A stretch of 64,000 bases of DNA from Rheum nobile (taxonomy: Eukaryota > Streptophyta > Magnoliopsida > Caryophyllales > Polygonaceae): assembly GCA_027886185.1 (NCBI GenBank), contig WOAB01000568.1, positions 7,758,501-7,822,500 of the forward strand, read 5' to 3'. How positions within the stretch are numbered: position 1 is the stretch's first letter; each line of letters starts with the position of its first letter. Positions 1-12,854 of the stretch are shown here, piece after piece. The notes below the pieces were generated by a model. That model made no database searches. It worked only from the letters and a program-made list of their open reading frames with translations, and was not told the origin of the DNA. The translations under genes were made by a program, and so were the position numbers.

Positions 1-354
1 ACCAATTGCGCCTTCTAACCATAAACCTCTTAACCCACGAATCAACCCTCCAAACCCACCAATCGGGAATGGAATATTTGTATTCACCAGCTTGAGGGGG
101 GTGTAGTAGTGTACAAAATCTTTGGTGAATCATTTTAATGATATGATTATGTTATGAACTTATTCTAATATTAGTTGTTGACAGGATGTATATTTTCCCT
201 TGCTTAAGTTATACATTAAATTTCACTTAGTTTTCTTCATTTTTTTCATATATGATTCTACACACCCTATTACAAGATCAACCTCATGAGACCAGGAATA
301 AATAATCAGACAAAAGTAACTATGAAAACATCTACAAGAAAGTAAGAAACTCAC

Positions 355-439
355 CTCGGAATAAAGAACCGAGGACGCAACTAGCACCCTCTGTCTTTTT
401 GACTCAGAAATTGGCATATTAAGAACAGGTGAAAGCACA
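355..439 (-). CDS. BCHC2: BEACH gene, eleventh coding exon (residues 1665-1693)
   Basis: 85 bp. Completes the serine and reads VLSPVLNMPISESKRQRVL to YSE, donor GTGAGT. Bases 1-354 look intronic; I found no further exon before the left edge. Confidence 0.88.
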
Positions 440-3400
440 CTGTAAAGAATATAAAACAAGTTAACCCAAAAGATGAAGAGAAAACATAGATATGAAGAGG
501 ATACAGCATCTCATGCCCAGTATCTCTCATGGCAATTCCATAACTTATCAGAACTTACCTAGTTTAAGTTATCATTACATCCCAAAACTTTCATTAAGAG
601 GATGGAGGAGATCAACTTACACGATCTAAAACCACTTAGCATAGGGTTGATTATATGACTCGATGAAATTAGCATAAATCTCCAGAGATGGAGAGGTGAC
701 AAAACAGGCATCAATGTAATGTTTACAGAAATGGGTAAGATCCAGCATAAGTAATTTGAGTAGCATCTATGGAAGCTACAGCTATAAGATTTCAAGTAGA
801 GCTAATCCAGAGATAAAAGAAATCGATGACAATCGACAACTGATAATTGATGCAAAGAGATCCTTTCTTCATAATCTCTCTGTCCTGACACAAAAAATGT
901 TTTGTTTGGCTTCATCAAACAAACCATAAAATTACCTAACCAACATCATGTTACATCAGCATATCAGTACATAGTCATTCACTACACAAAAAGCAGTAAA
1001 ATAACATTTTAATCAATTACCTCCATAATAAGGCTGATCTTGATGGTCTAGTAGATATTCTGGAACTGGCATCTAATGAACCTAGATTGACAGTTGGTCG
1101 ATATGAAACCTCTGGTGTCAGGTCATCATAGTTCAAGCTGCTAATGAACATATTATCATCGCCACTATCTTCTTCCCTCATAGAAAGAAGAGCCATCCGC
1201 AACATGCATAAGAATGGTTGATCACTATCCAACAATTGATAAAGTGCAGCCATACCCCCCATTCCTGTACCAGAACCCCCTCCTATACCAAGACCCCCAC
1301 CGAGTCCAGACTCATCTAAAAGCAATGATTGCAACATTGTAACAGACTTCTTTATCAGAGGGAGCTCAATCCAATTCCCATTTACATCTTTATCTAAAGA
1401 AGAGTTCCAGGAGTCCCAACCACTTCCACCACCACCAAAAGCATCTTCTTTTGAAGGAAGGCCGACACCATACCACAAGCGGCTCCTATATTTCCACCCG
1501 TCAGCCAAATCAGCCGCACAGCTCCCATATGACACGAAAGCACATGAAACAGACTCATAAGGCTCAGCTGCTGCTGCAGCTGTCAAACGCTCCATCATTG
1601 CAGTTGAAATACGCCCATTTCCATCTGCCACTAAAGTGAGAACCTAGCACGCATTGATGCAGCATAAGTTCCAGAGCAGACAAATTAAGTATTTCTGACG
1701 ACTCGTCAAAAAGGAAACAGAAGATAAATAAGAAAGAAAAAGAACATGGCAACTGTATGTTAGAAAAACAAATTTGCTAAGCCAACTTGCATGGAGATAT
1801 TACATGTCAAGATAGAGATAGACATACATCAAGTGGTAGGCTGCCTGAGTCACCTGCTGGGAAGCGGTTGCCTGCAGATTCGTTTGATTCTCCAGCAGTG
1901 ATGGTTGACAAATTGTCAAGATTGCTTGCAGGTGAGACAAATGTGGGCTGGGAGACAGTATTGGTAGGATGTGAAGCACGTCGTGATTTGCTCTGCAAAC
2001 GTAAATGATCTTCCACAAGCATCAAAATTACAATGGCATTCTCTACCAAAGCTACAGAAAGCTGAGCAGCATTCTCAGCTTCTGCCTTGGCACTTGCTGG
2101 TGATGAACACTCAGCGGCAACTCCTGCTGCTGCTGCAGCAATGACTTGAGTCTGCAAACAAAAGATAACAGTTTGATATAGTTACAGTTCATTTTCTACA
2201 ATGAACACTTGAAGAAGAAAATCCACGGAAACGATACAAGTTAAACTGAAGGGAGGGGAAAAGGGGGGGTAAACTCAAGAGAGGTTTCTACCTGAACCTG
2301 AAGCTCTCGAGCTGAAAAGTCCAGCAAACTTCCCAGAAGTCTTCTTTTGAATATAGGCAAAGACTCTTCACGCCTGCGAGGTACAAATTGACAAGGTTGA
2401 AAAGACGAGTATGTTTGGTAGATGTTAAATTAGGTCTTCCCCACCACCATAGTCGCAAGAAAAAACACCACAAAAGACATTCCACCAACTACCACGAGAT
2501 CTTGCATATTTCGTATGGTAGACAAAATATTTTCATATTCCTTGTGTACCCCTTACTTCATACGCTTTTCCATATTGTACACAAAGACTTGTTAGATCTC
2601 AATCTAACCCAAATTAAGCCTTAACCCAGAATTTTTGAATCATTGCATCATCTTGCTTCTGAAGCCTTCACCCCACCCTTTCCGCCAGCTCAGTACTTTG
2701 TCCTACTGCTATGACATGAATTTTATCACTGACATCAGGCACATTATTATCTCTGCCTCCACCTTGCCCCTACCGCAGCTACCCCCACCCAATGTTGACG
2801 GAAACAAGAATGGCCTTTGCTGGTCAGGTAACTACCACACGAAGACAGGCTAGTCCTGTTGCACGGGTAGAATTGGAATATACGCTTTGGGTGTTGGCCT
2901 GTTGGGCGTGGAGGAAGTAGCAATTTGGGTTTTAATCTGATAATAATTTTGGAGGATGGGGTAATTCTGTAATAAAATAGCACCTCGTTGCTGTGGAAGT
3001 TCAGGTGGCAGTTATAATAGACGGCACACTTCAAGGCGTATAAGGAGCCCTCAGCCCCGCCATCATGAAATCCCCGCAGTATGGTTTTTCAGGTATCCCT
3101 GTACCTCACCACACTTAGCTTCTTCTCCTTCAGAAATGACAAGAAAAGCAGGATCGGAGGCAGTGACAGTGATAGATTTGTTGTAGGCGCCTGCCTTCGC
3201 CACCCTAGGTTGGTGCATTGTAGGTATTTTAAAGGATTGGGCTGAGGAATTCGGAAATGACAAATCGTAACTCTTTTGAGTTTCTATCTTCTTCCTACAT
3301 CCCGTCCAATTCCTTCTCCTGCTAATCATCCTGTTAAATTTACTCATACTGGGTTTGTAAATCTGTTAATGGCCTTAAGGGTTTCGTTAGATTAATGTAA

Positions 3401-6400
3401 ATTTTAAGGTTTTAGAGTTTACTTAGGGTTAGATTGAGGATTAATGAGTTGGTAATTGGTATACATTAAATTGTAGGAAGTGAGCGATACTACACACGAT
3501 ATTGAAATATTTTGTCTACCATGCAGAATTTGCAAGACCTCGGGTGTACAAGTGGAATTTCACAAAACAATCCAGCCCCCAAAAAGAGATACATAGATGA
3601 ATTAAAATGTCTAGCTGTAATACTTATCCAAATTAGCAGCTCAAGTATATGGTTGGGCTCACTGATGATGACAGCATGGAGAAGACAATAAAGGCATCAT
3701 TCCCATGTTGTCAGTCATATGATGCACTTTTAAAGAGAACTTTTGAGATATTATAAAGTAGAGAGGCAAGACAGTTTATCTTCCTATAAAGGGTCTGTTT
3801 GGCCGTGACAAAATGACACCATATGAGCATATTGTTTTCACATTAGCTTTATCAGTAAAAGCACCATATTATATATGTTATTTATGTTACATGACATGCC
3901 AAACAGACCCAACGACAATCGACACGGCTCTCTCCGAGGAAAACAATGAACAAGAAAAATCAAACCTAGATTGTATCAAACTACATCATTTGTATCACTA
4001 ATTCGGTTCAGAGATATACATGTTCCAAAAATAATATATTTTCCCATATGGAGACTGAAAGGAGGGGAACTGCAAGTGGAACGTGCTTAGTAACAAGGAA
4101 CTTTCATTATCCTCTAAACCACGGAATAGGTGACCACAAATCAGTAACTCGATGAGAAAAACAGAGCATTCAGGGAATAAGAAAATTATAAAACGGAATG
4201 TATCATGTAACCAACCTAATGCGATGATCTCCAGTACTAGATCCACCCACCATAGAAAGCCACTCTGCACAATGAATGGTTGCTTCAATATCCTGCAGAA
4301 AATGAATAAGATCCAATACGTAAATAAAACTGAAACTCTACCGTATCAGCATCATTTACATTATATGCATGTTTATCAAACTCACCCTATATCTTACTGA
4401 GAAAAAATGTTTCAAACAGTCAAGGACATAATCAGCAACATAACAGGGAGAAAGCTTTAATAGCATATTAACTACAAAGACTCCTGGAATCATCCTTGTC
4501 AGCACACCACACTCCTTGAATTGCACTGAAGTACCACAGCGGATAGAACTTATTTAATAATACGGCATGAAGCAAAATTCCATTTCAACCTTTTAATAAA
4601 ATCCAACAAAACAGGGTAAAAATCAAGCACCTACAGTTCCCTTAAAAATGAAAATGGCTTCAACTGCAAACAATTCCCATGAAAAGTTCCTACACTGATA
4701 GAAGTTGCACTGAAATCAAATAAGGAGTTCAGGATAGAATAGACAACCTTCCACCCATCTTTTTGTCTCATAGAATGCTCCAACATGATGATTAAAAAAT
4801 TGTGTACAAGATCCTCTATGTCCTCCAAGGTTTTAGAAGTATAGTCTTTGACAGCACCCCTCTGTAAAGCCACCAACAGCATAAATGAATTAAAAATTTC
4901 ACAGCATAAAAAATCCATCCATTTATGCAGACTATAATCTTAGTTCTCCACAATCATGTCCCACTAGTCTAACACCGGATGGTGCTACCTCATAGTTTGA
5001 AATAAGAACTTCGACGATCCAGTCAGGCCACTCCTCCATTTGGGTAATGCAGGTCCTGTTCTCTGAATGACTGCATGCCAGAAACAGAAGATCCTGAAAT
5101 TATAGAGGTGAAATTTCAGAAATCATCTAAGATACTTGATATAGAAAACCCAAAAAGTTATTATCAAAGAAAAATAAGCGGGTAGACTAATAAAAAATCA
5201 ATAATTCATAGTGAGTACTTTGATAATCCATGTCCATCACATGTAAGGAATCAAGAATATATCACTTGGGAATATAATGATTGGGACAAGGACATGGACA
5301 AAGGGTAGGGACGCACACTTAACATTCCTGAATAAAAAAGAAGATCGCTATGTCACAAATACCCCAAAGAATTCATGAAACTAAAATATCAACATGTTAA
5401 AATAAAGTATCCTGAAACAAATAATTGTTCAGACGGCCAATTATCAAAATACTTGTCTTAGAAGAAGAGATCTGGCTTTTCATGTTTTCATGATGTACAC
5501 CTGTTGATTGTTTCTCATGTACGTACTCGACACATTTTGCTGCTGTCTCTACACTTATGACTTATAAGGATGTTTTCTTGGCATCACAGCCAGCTTCTAT
5601 CAATATTTTCTTTCATACGTAAATTTTCACATCGCATTTTGGCAGCCAAATAATAGCAGAATTCCAGGAACTCCAGTGAGTGGATTTTGATAACTAATGA
5701 GTAATGAATCAGTCTTGGAAAAAAAAGCTGAGCATATATTACACTTTCTTGAAATAAAATGAGTAATATAACGTGGAAAGTAGCTAGAAACGGAAATACT
5801 TTTTTTGAAGTATAGAAATGGAAATTTCCAGTCAAAGGGCTACATTAGTTGTTTCACAGAGATTTCACTGATAATCAGTGCAGAACCTACATCTGAGAAA
5901 AGTATTTTTTTTAATAGAGGTAGCATTCATTGGTTGCAGACTTGGTAAATCATTTCCTCCTATTCGTGTACTGTTGTGAGAAGTAATTGTTCGCTTGCAT
6001 GCACTTGATTCGAATAGGTCAAAGCAGGAAAATTTAGGTAGCACCAGAACAAGAACTGAATTCATCGCAACGATTTTACAAAGGAATTATCAAGCTTTAA
6101 AGTCAAAGCAATAAAGAAACTAAAATAAGAAGTATGCAGTAAATCATTAAATGTCTGAGCCAGATACCTGTAGCACTTGGCTTTGCAGTGTCCTAGATGC
6201 ACAAGGAAGTGATCTTAGAAGAACCAGTAAAAGCTCTAAATGCTCAAACCGATGGGTAGAATCATACAAGTTCAATCCATCATCAGTTGATGTAGCATTT
6301 ATCTGAGACAAAGGCGGGGGAAAGCAGATTCGTAAGCATAAACTGAACCTTTACTGAATATTATTTGTTCAACCATTTGGGTTAATCCTCTGTACATCCA

Positions 6401-9400
6401 CGATCTTACATGCCCATTTCGAACAAACTTCATAGCACAAATTATGACTATTTATAATATACTGAGTCAAACAAATAACAAGTAAATTGTAAGTCATACC
6501 GAGACTCCCAATAGGGCTGAGTACACACGGGTAGTCATAAGCCTTTTTGGTGCTGCCTGGAAACCCTTTTGCAGAGCAAAAAGCAACAGATTAACTTTAT
6601 CATCAAACATAGAGCTGCCTGAACCATGCATCCCAGTACCTAGGAGACTACTTGTAGCATCTGGTGAAGTCTGAGATCCAAGTTTTAAATAGCCAGATAC
6701 GACTAAAGTGCCCAACAGTTTGATAATTCCAACAACAACATCATCAGTTCTATCAACATTGTAGACGTTGTTTCGAGCATTGTCAGCACTAATAGAAAAG
6801 TTAATGCCACCTACAATTTGTGCAAAAATATTCTCCGATGCAGATGCCATTCTTCTTCTAGGCATTTCTGCTGCAAGATTGTTATTAATTTCAACACTCC
6901 TGGCTTCAGAAGCACTATGCCTTGTTTGAGACTCAAGCTCGGAAACTTTTTCCTCAGTTGAAGGTGCCTCATTTTTTTCAACTCCATCCTTACCTTCATT
7001 TTTTCCAGTCAATCCTGTGTCAACACTGCTTTTAGATATATGCACAGACAAATCTTCTTCATCATTTCCAACTATAGGGTCCGATACAACATATTCACCA
7101 GCCTTTGCTTCGCGTTGCAGAAGAATAAGAAGCGTTTCCACTCCACCACATGACAAAAATGCCTCTGAAAAAGTCTTAGCTCTTGGTGCATTTGGCTGTA
7201 CAACCAACCGATATATCAGGTGCAAAACCCTAGTAACCTGAATAAAGACAGAAACCATGTTAAAAGAAATTAAGCAGTAAACAGAAGATCAACCACAAAT
7301 TAACCAATTACAAGAGATTGAGGATCACTAGCCAACTTGACACTTCGGCAGTTAAACTCGTATTACTGATACTTCCTGATGTAAGTTAAGTAATTATATC
7401 TTTCAGGGCCAAACTCTCGTTACCAAAATCCCACGTAAACGACCACTTCATTTCAAAGTTTGCAGACATTGAAACAAATCGCAAGTAAATGGATCTCTAA
7501 TAAAAAACCAAATATCAGAAAGATACAAACCATTGCTGACAAGAAATGCAGATATAAATCCATCATACGGACCCCTTCAATAATTTTTAAGAGATAATAC
7601 CAATGAAGAGAAGAATTGCAGAGAATAGAAGACGGGTGTGTTTTAGGAATACAACAACTAAAAAGTGCAGGACCTATAACCATGATTCTGCAAACAAAAT
7701 GCATGCAACTAGAATTAGAGTAGAAAAAAACCATTTGTGGTTCTTTGGCCAACCAAAATTATTACCCAAGCAGAACAACTTGTCTCCAATACAGATCAAA
7801 TATGTCCACTTTTTAAATCAAGCGACCTAACAAATTGCAAGTATAGGCAAATCATACACATATAACTTACACTTATATTGAGAATGTTGATATACTTGTG
7901 GCCCAGTGTCCACTGGTTTCTATTAAATGTAAATATATTATACATTGAACAAATACCTAATCGAGCATTTGTCACCCACACACCAAAAAAATAGGGTATA
8001 ATGGATGGCCAATTAGGGGTGTGCAAAATTGGCCCGGACCGGACTGAAAATGCCTAGACCGGACCGGGTGTATTTCGGTCCGGTCTGCGGTCCATCACTT
8101 TTAGGATTTCGGTTTCCAGTCCGGTCCAAACCCGACCAGTTTTCGGTCCGGACCGGATGGACCGGCTTTTAAAATTTTTAATTTTATTTTATGTTTTAAT
8201 TTCCCATAACACTAGTAAAAAACATTTTTATTATAAAAATAAACTAGTAACAAAATATATTGTCCAATATTACAAACAATAGTTATAAAAATAGAAAAAA
8301 TAAATAATTTTTAATTGATATAAAAATAAAAAATAACAAAAAGACGTTTTCGGTCCATTCCGGTCCAAGACCGGACTAGACCGGATCCAGGATGGACCGA
8401 TATGATTCGGTCCGATCTCCGGTCCAAAAATCGTAAAAATTCCGGTCCATCGGACTGGACCGGAAAAAACGGTCCGGTCCGGTCTAGACCGGATGCACAC
8501 CGCTATAGCCAATCTTGAAACCTTCTTGGTTTGTGGAAAGAATAGAGAACAAATCTCAACAGTTGTCAGAAATCTTTTTTATCTTTTCTGACAAGGAATA
8601 CTTTTCTGCCAGTGACGTATTGAGAAATTCTCTGCCTCTATTAAAGTTCAGCCAAAACCAACTGATGATCTTGCTCCACTTGGATTTTCAGTTTTTCACT
8701 CACATGAAACACCAAACCTAGAAATCTCAATATAGTATAATCTTTTGTAATGATCGATAGAAAAGATATAGTTCATCATATGTATATATAAAAGAACCTA
8801 AAGTGTAACCAGCTTTACTTGAACAGCTTTTCAGCAGAGACCTCAGAGATCGGCATTTCAGTGATCATCAATAAGCACTAAAATCAATAATCTTAGACAC
8901 TTTGCCTTCCAACAAAGCCATTATTAAACCCCATGCATGTATGAGGCAGAGAAAAAGGATAGTTTTGTGCATTATCATCATATACAAAAGGTAAAACAGA
9001 ATGTAACAGACTTTTAAGGGGAACACTAGTAAGAGCACAAAAACATTGTCGTTTTGTCTTCCTTCCGTTCAAGAGCTCAGTCTGTAGCAAGATGATTATA
9101 AGAAACCGAAAGTTCATTCCGCAAAACATTAGTTGACTAGAAATTTCAGTGAAATTCTTGTTACCTGATTAAGTTGTGGACAGTCGACCATGAAACCGAG
9201 CAAGCAGCGCATATCATCCACAGCTAGTGATGGTGGTGCTGCAACCACGAGAAGTTCAACCACTACCAGGAGTTCTTCAATTAAAGCATTCACTGCACCA
9301 ATAGGACGATTCTTCCCATTTAGAGAAAATGTATTCACAGAGTCCTTTTCACGAAGTATCCAATAACATCTCCTACAACCATCAAGAAGTGCTTGGATAG

Positions 9401-12400
9401 CATTTGCATCCCGCATAACAGATGACTCCGAGAAAACCATGTCAGCCAAAGATGACAAAAGTTTCTTCTGCAAGCCATAGTTGCACAGGCTCCACATTTT
9501 TAGATCCAATAACAGAGTACTAAAAAGCTGTACTTTAAGCGAATGATTGTGTTTCTGCGCTTGACAGAGAGAAACAACTGCAGCAACTAGCTCTTCATCT
9601 CCAACACCATCATGGTTTCTAGCATCAAGAGAAGATAATGTTTGCAGAAGATAACTCAAGATCCTGGACAAAATTTCAGGGCCTCTTCCACGAGATAACT
9701 CTTCATTGTTTCCAGGGTGCTGAATAGCCATGGCAATGATCCTAAAAATTGGAGCAGCCAAGGCAGCAGTTGCCAAAGACAAGGATAAATTTCCTTGTTC
9801 TGGTTCCAAACTATCTTTCTTCATATTGCTTACTGCTAATGGAAGTAAGGACATGGGGCCACCATAAGCCAGGGCCCAAAGAGCCTCAACAGGCCGCATC
9901 CTTGTAGCAACATGTACCTGACCAAGGACTTCTGCAGGTCTTCGAAGCATGCCTTAAACGCATGAAAAATAACATTTATCACAAAAACAGAGAAAAAAGG
10001 ACATAAACAATAAAGCCCTACTCTATGCAAAAATCTAGAAATCTTAAATGCTAATCAAAAGAGAATATTTAGTGATTGCAGTTCGGAGAGTAATATGAAT
10101 GAATATGTTATGTAACTTAAGTGCATGAGATACAGAAAGCTGGAGATAACCATGACGACTAACACATAAGAAACAAGGAATTTATAACACTGACTACCAT
10201 TTCATAATTAGATACTTTGTTGATTTTAAGTATTGGAAACTCAATGGATAGATTAGATATATAATCTGAATTTCACTTTCTTAGTTAAAAGAAAAGTTGT
10301 ATTCAGGAGTGGAAACATAGAAACCCTACCAGAAGAGACAGCCACAGAGAACAACAGGAAGAAAACCATGAGACGGATCATCACAAAATTTTCCAGTGAA
10401 GCTGAAGCTGGATAAGTGAGAAACCTTTGAAAGCCTAGTAGCCTACTAAATGTTCCGATTGATATGCCAACAATGAGATTAATTTAAAACCTAATCATCT
10501 TCTGACCAAAAACCTAGAAGAAGTTTCTATACTATTTCCTCCAGAGGCAGCTGTAATCACCCAAAAAGCAATGTGCCAAAACAGCATCATACAGGCTGAG
10601 AAGAAATAATGAAAGAGTGGTTCATCAGCAGAAGTAAGAGTTCCTCAGATAGCAAATCATAATCTCAATTTAGAGGGAAACAAGAAACTTTCTTAGTATA
10701 ATATAATTTAGCTCAGTAAATGATAATTCTCCTAAGTTTACTTACTGAAGAATTTCTCTCTGTGGAAAGATATTTATTAGAACATCAAAGGGGAGAGTGT
10801 CCCACAAAAATGATCTAGATAACTTGCATGAATAACTTTGACAAACCTGCAGCACCGCTTGGCGAAGCATCCGGACAGAAACGACCACTGAGTAATCTTG
10901 GATGATAAAGAAGGTGAACAGATCCTGCGATCTCTGCATCCAGCATCGAGCTCTCTTCCGCCAAGTTTCGTACATATTCACTTGTGGCTCGCCATGGTAG
11001 TCCTGCTCCATTCCCAAAAGATGGTAGAACATCACCACCCCTAGCAGCCAAACGAGCCATCTTCTCAGGGCCAATTGGTTCCTTAAAGATATAAATGGGA
11101 CCCATCTCAGCAAACAGGGGGCATTGACGACGACGACGTTGTAATCCTGCCATGGTTGGAGGAGGGTTTGTTCCCATACAACAAAATGCAAGTGGCTTGG
11201 ATATCCGAGTAAATTCAAATGGACGGCTTTCATAGAGAGTCCCATCAATATATAGTCGTAACTCACCCTCAGTCTTCCCAAGTAAACCTTGCTTGCAGGT
11301 GTGCTCCAGACCAATGAAATACCAACACTGAGGCTTAAACGCATGGGTAAAGTGTAAGGATGCCTTCTTTCCCCTCCCATTACCACTCTCAACTACCAAA
11401 AATTGTGCATGGAAATATGCTTCCACTCCTTGGTTGTCTGCGGACAAGAAACTAAAAAGACGTGGCATATGCGCTGTACCTTCACCAGCCAGTGCACTTG
11501 CAGCAGCTGCAGCAGACATTGCCGATGTTTTTCCAGAGGTGGCTGCAGCAGCTGCAGCAATAGCAGCAGCAGCAGTTGCTGTATTTAGCGTATCAGCAAA
11601 TGACTCAATGTAGATCCATGTAGAAAATGCATATCCATTAGAGAATGGCCAACGGCTTTCACCTGGCCCAAGCAAGCCAGAGCTTTCACCATCAAACTCA
11701 AATGTACAGGCTGGTCCCCTGGATTCTTTTCCACCAACTGCCTTCTCCAGTGCAAACATTAACATGGGCGCCCATGGAGTGGTTAGAGTTCTGGTGATGA
11801 CCCGCAACAACTTATGCAAATCAATGACACTAAGAGAATGCCCAGCTAAGTGTTGAATACAATAGCATAAAGGGGCACCATCCCATTTCATCTGTTCCCT
11901 GGAATTAATACCATCAGCAAAAATCTTTTCTGCTGCTCTTAGAAGAACACTGAGCAAACCTGCACTGGAGCACATTGCTCTATTTCTAGTACAAGCTCCC
12001 AATATGGCAAGTAGTCCCCTAATCATCCGTGTCCTAGGAGACATGCTATTGAAGTTATCACCATCACAAGGAAGCCAAGGAATAAGCTCCCCAGAGATGA
12101 CAGCAGCTCTGGAATTGAGCATCACACTCGGAGGATTGTTATCTTCGTCGTCTTCAAAACTCTCAACGCCGCCCATTGTGGCCAGTAGTGAGTCAACTAC
12201 CAAGAAGGCAACATCATCGGTATCCTCTTCATGTCCAAACCTTTCTATTCCCTGTACAGTATTCTTAAGCTTATGTAAGCACTCAGGCTTCCCCATGATT
12301 GCAGAATCAATTAAATGTAGAAGCTCTGGTGACACATTAGGCACTACAGCCCTCGGCTTAAACTTTTGAGGGGAATCATATGGAGATTGTCCAGATTCCC

Positions 12401-12854
12401 CATAATCAACAGTAGTGGAAAAAGAAGTTTTCCTTGAAAGATCAACTTGTCCTATAGACCCAGGGCTTGAACTGCATTGGTCTTCTTGCGCTTCAGCAAC
12501 TGGAGAACCATGAAACTCTTTCTTGAATCCACAAATTGATGTCCCAGAGGCTTCCTCTTGCCCTCCAGATAAGCGTCGGCCATCATCATCTGAATTAAGG
12601 AATATATCTGATTTCTCACTGGCACTCTCATTCTTTTCCTGGTCCTTTAAACAAACTTGTTCAAACTGGTCATCTTCAACCACTACTGAAGTGATTGCAA
12701 CATCTTTGTTGCCGCTACTGATACTTGTAGCGTCAGGGAGCACAAAGGATGGCCTTGTTTCTTCCATAACCCCACTGTATCCCTCGCCATCGGAGACTAA
12801 AGCCTCCCCTGATATATCTATATGTTGTTTCCTTCCATCGTTTTCCATTCTCAT
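355..12854 (-). CDS. BCHC2: BEACH domain-containing protein C2-like, N-terminal 1,693 codons (gene continues off the left edge)
   Basis: Large plant BEACH-family protein, thought to act as a scaffold in membrane traffic or signalling; the BEACH and WD40 parts are outside the window. Eleven coding exons, joined at GT-AG sites I could place base by base, give exactly 5,079 nt (1,693 codons) with no stop. Order of parts: acidic low-complexity N-terminus (about 1-150), armadillo-like helical region, alanine-rich tract (about 430-455), concanavalin A-like/laminin-G fold (about 380-605, with an LRLYIDGTL strand), then a DUF4704-type region from about 670. Plant BEACH C2 proteins are about 2,900 residues, so roughly 1,250 are missing. 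Start chosen at 12854 (second ATG at 12848) because an in-frame TAG directly precedes it. The shorter paralogue BEACH C1 is the main alternative. Family call is from memory of conserved blocks such as MLRRPAEVLGQVHVATRMRP. Confidence 0.9.
1021..1643 (-). CDS. BCHC2: BEACH gene, tenth coding exon (residues 1458-1665)
   Basis: 623 bp. The acceptor is the AG at 1644-1645, giving VLTLVADGNGRIST in frame; a closer AG at 1632 would break the frame. Contains a glycine-rich loop (LGGGLGIGGGSGTGMGG) and ends after two bases of a serine codon at donor GTAATT. Confidence 0.9.
1828..2151 (-). CDS. BCHC2: BEACH gene, ninth coding exon (residues 1350-1457)
   Basis: 324 bp, 108 codons, acceptor CAG 2152-2154, donor GTATGT. 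Alanine-rich start (TQVIAAAAAGVAAE), then a helical segment and a Ser/Asn-rich linker ending GSLPLD. Confidence 0.9.
2292..2373 (-). CDS. BCHC2: BEACH gene, eighth coding exon (residues 1322-1349)
   Basis: 82 bp; with the previous 77 bp it makes 53 whole codons. Reads RREESLPIFKRRLLGSLLDF and ends VQ in phase 0, donor GTAGAA. The intron separating it from exon seven (2374-4215) carries a small MITE. Confidence 0.9.
2374..4215 (-). other. BEACH gene intron of 1,842 bp
   Basis: Intron between coding exons seven and eight. Nothing recognisable besides the MITE at 3791-3910; ORFs at 3063-3347 and 2747-3034 have no family resemblance and probably occur by chance. Confidence 0.8.
3791..3910. mobile_element. 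120-bp MITE in a BEACH intron
   Basis: Perfect 13-bp terminal inverted repeats (GGGTCTGTTTGGC at the left, its complement at 3898-3910) around an AT-rich core. The GGGTCTGTTTGG end is common in plant MITEs. No convincing target duplication, so the superfamily is left open. Confidence 0.65.
4216..4292 (-). CDS. BCHC2: BEACH gene, seventh coding exon (residues 1297-1322)
   Basis: 77 bp, donor GTTGGT. Encodes DIEATIHCAEWLSMVGGSS and ends inside an arginine codon that is completed by the next exon. Confidence 0.9.
4748..4861 (-). CDS. BCHC2: BEACH gene, sixth coding exon (residues 1259-1296)
   Basis: 114 bp, 38 codons, acceptor CAG 4862-4864, donor GTTGTC. Encodes a segment with DIEDLVHNFLIIMLEHSMR and ending KDGWK. 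Confidence 0.9.
4989..5093 (-). CDS. BCHC2: BEACH gene, fifth coding exon (residues 1224-1258)
   Basis: 105 bp, phase 0, donor GTAGCA. Encodes DLLFLACSHSENRT... ending EVLISNYE. In frame with exons on both sides. Confidence 0.9.
5094..6167 (-). other. BEACH gene intron of 1,074 bp
   Basis: AT-rich intron between coding exons four and five; no repeats or coding segments recognised. Confidence 0.85.
6168..6302 (-). CDS. BCHC2: BEACH gene, fourth coding exon (residues 1179-1223)
   Basis: 135 bp, phase 0. Reads INATSTDDGLNLYDSTHRFE and onward to LQSQVLQ, with donor GTATCT. It is too embedded for an ATG-based ORF search but is in frame with both neighbours and typical of this family. Confidence 0.9.
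6500..7237 (-). CDS. BCHC2: BEACH gene, third coding exon (residues 933-1178)
   Basis: 738 bp, phase 0 at both ends, acceptor CAG 7238-7240, donor GTATGA. It begins VTRVLHLIYRLVVQP, contains a Lys/Glu-rich linker (about residues 985-1040), and ends with YSALLGVS, which runs directly into the next exon. Confidence 0.92.
7238..9164 (-). other. BEACH gene intron of 1,927 bp containing a hAT-like element
   Basis: Non-coding stretch between coding exons two and three. Apart from the element at 8014-8505 I see only AT-rich intron sequence; the ORFs in it are short and unrelated to known proteins. Confidence 0.85.
8014..8505. mobile_element. Non-autonomous hAT-like element, GGTCC/CCGG-rich, in a BEACH intron
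   Basis: 492 bp with 12-bp imperfect terminal inverted repeats (TAGGGGTGTGCA and TAGCGGTGTGCA). The 8-bp flanking duplications differ at one base (TGGCCAAT at 8006-8013, TAGCCAAT at 8506-8513), as expected of an old hAT insertion. Both ends are crowded with repeats of the type CGGTCCGGACCGG, and the centre is an AT-rich 170-bp stretch without coding capacity. Confidence 0.8.
9165..9952 (-). CDS. BCHC2: BEACH gene, second coding exon (residues 670-932)
   Basis: 788 bp between acceptor AG (9953-9954) and donor GTAACA (from 9164). Joined to the previous exon it reads SGAAGMLRRPAEVLG without interruption. It encodes the start of the DUF4704-type helical region and ends at the glutamine of PQLNQ in phase 0. 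Confidence 0.93.
9953..10846 (-). other. BEACH gene intron of 894 bp
   Basis: AT-rich intron between coding exons one and two; nothing recognised inside. Confidence 0.85.

Noticed and set aside
1632..1633. Splice acceptor nearer to the tenth BEACH coding exon
   Set aside because: Using this AG breaks the frame with the previous exon; the AG at 1644-1645 keeps phase 0 and gives the family-like VLTLVADGNG.
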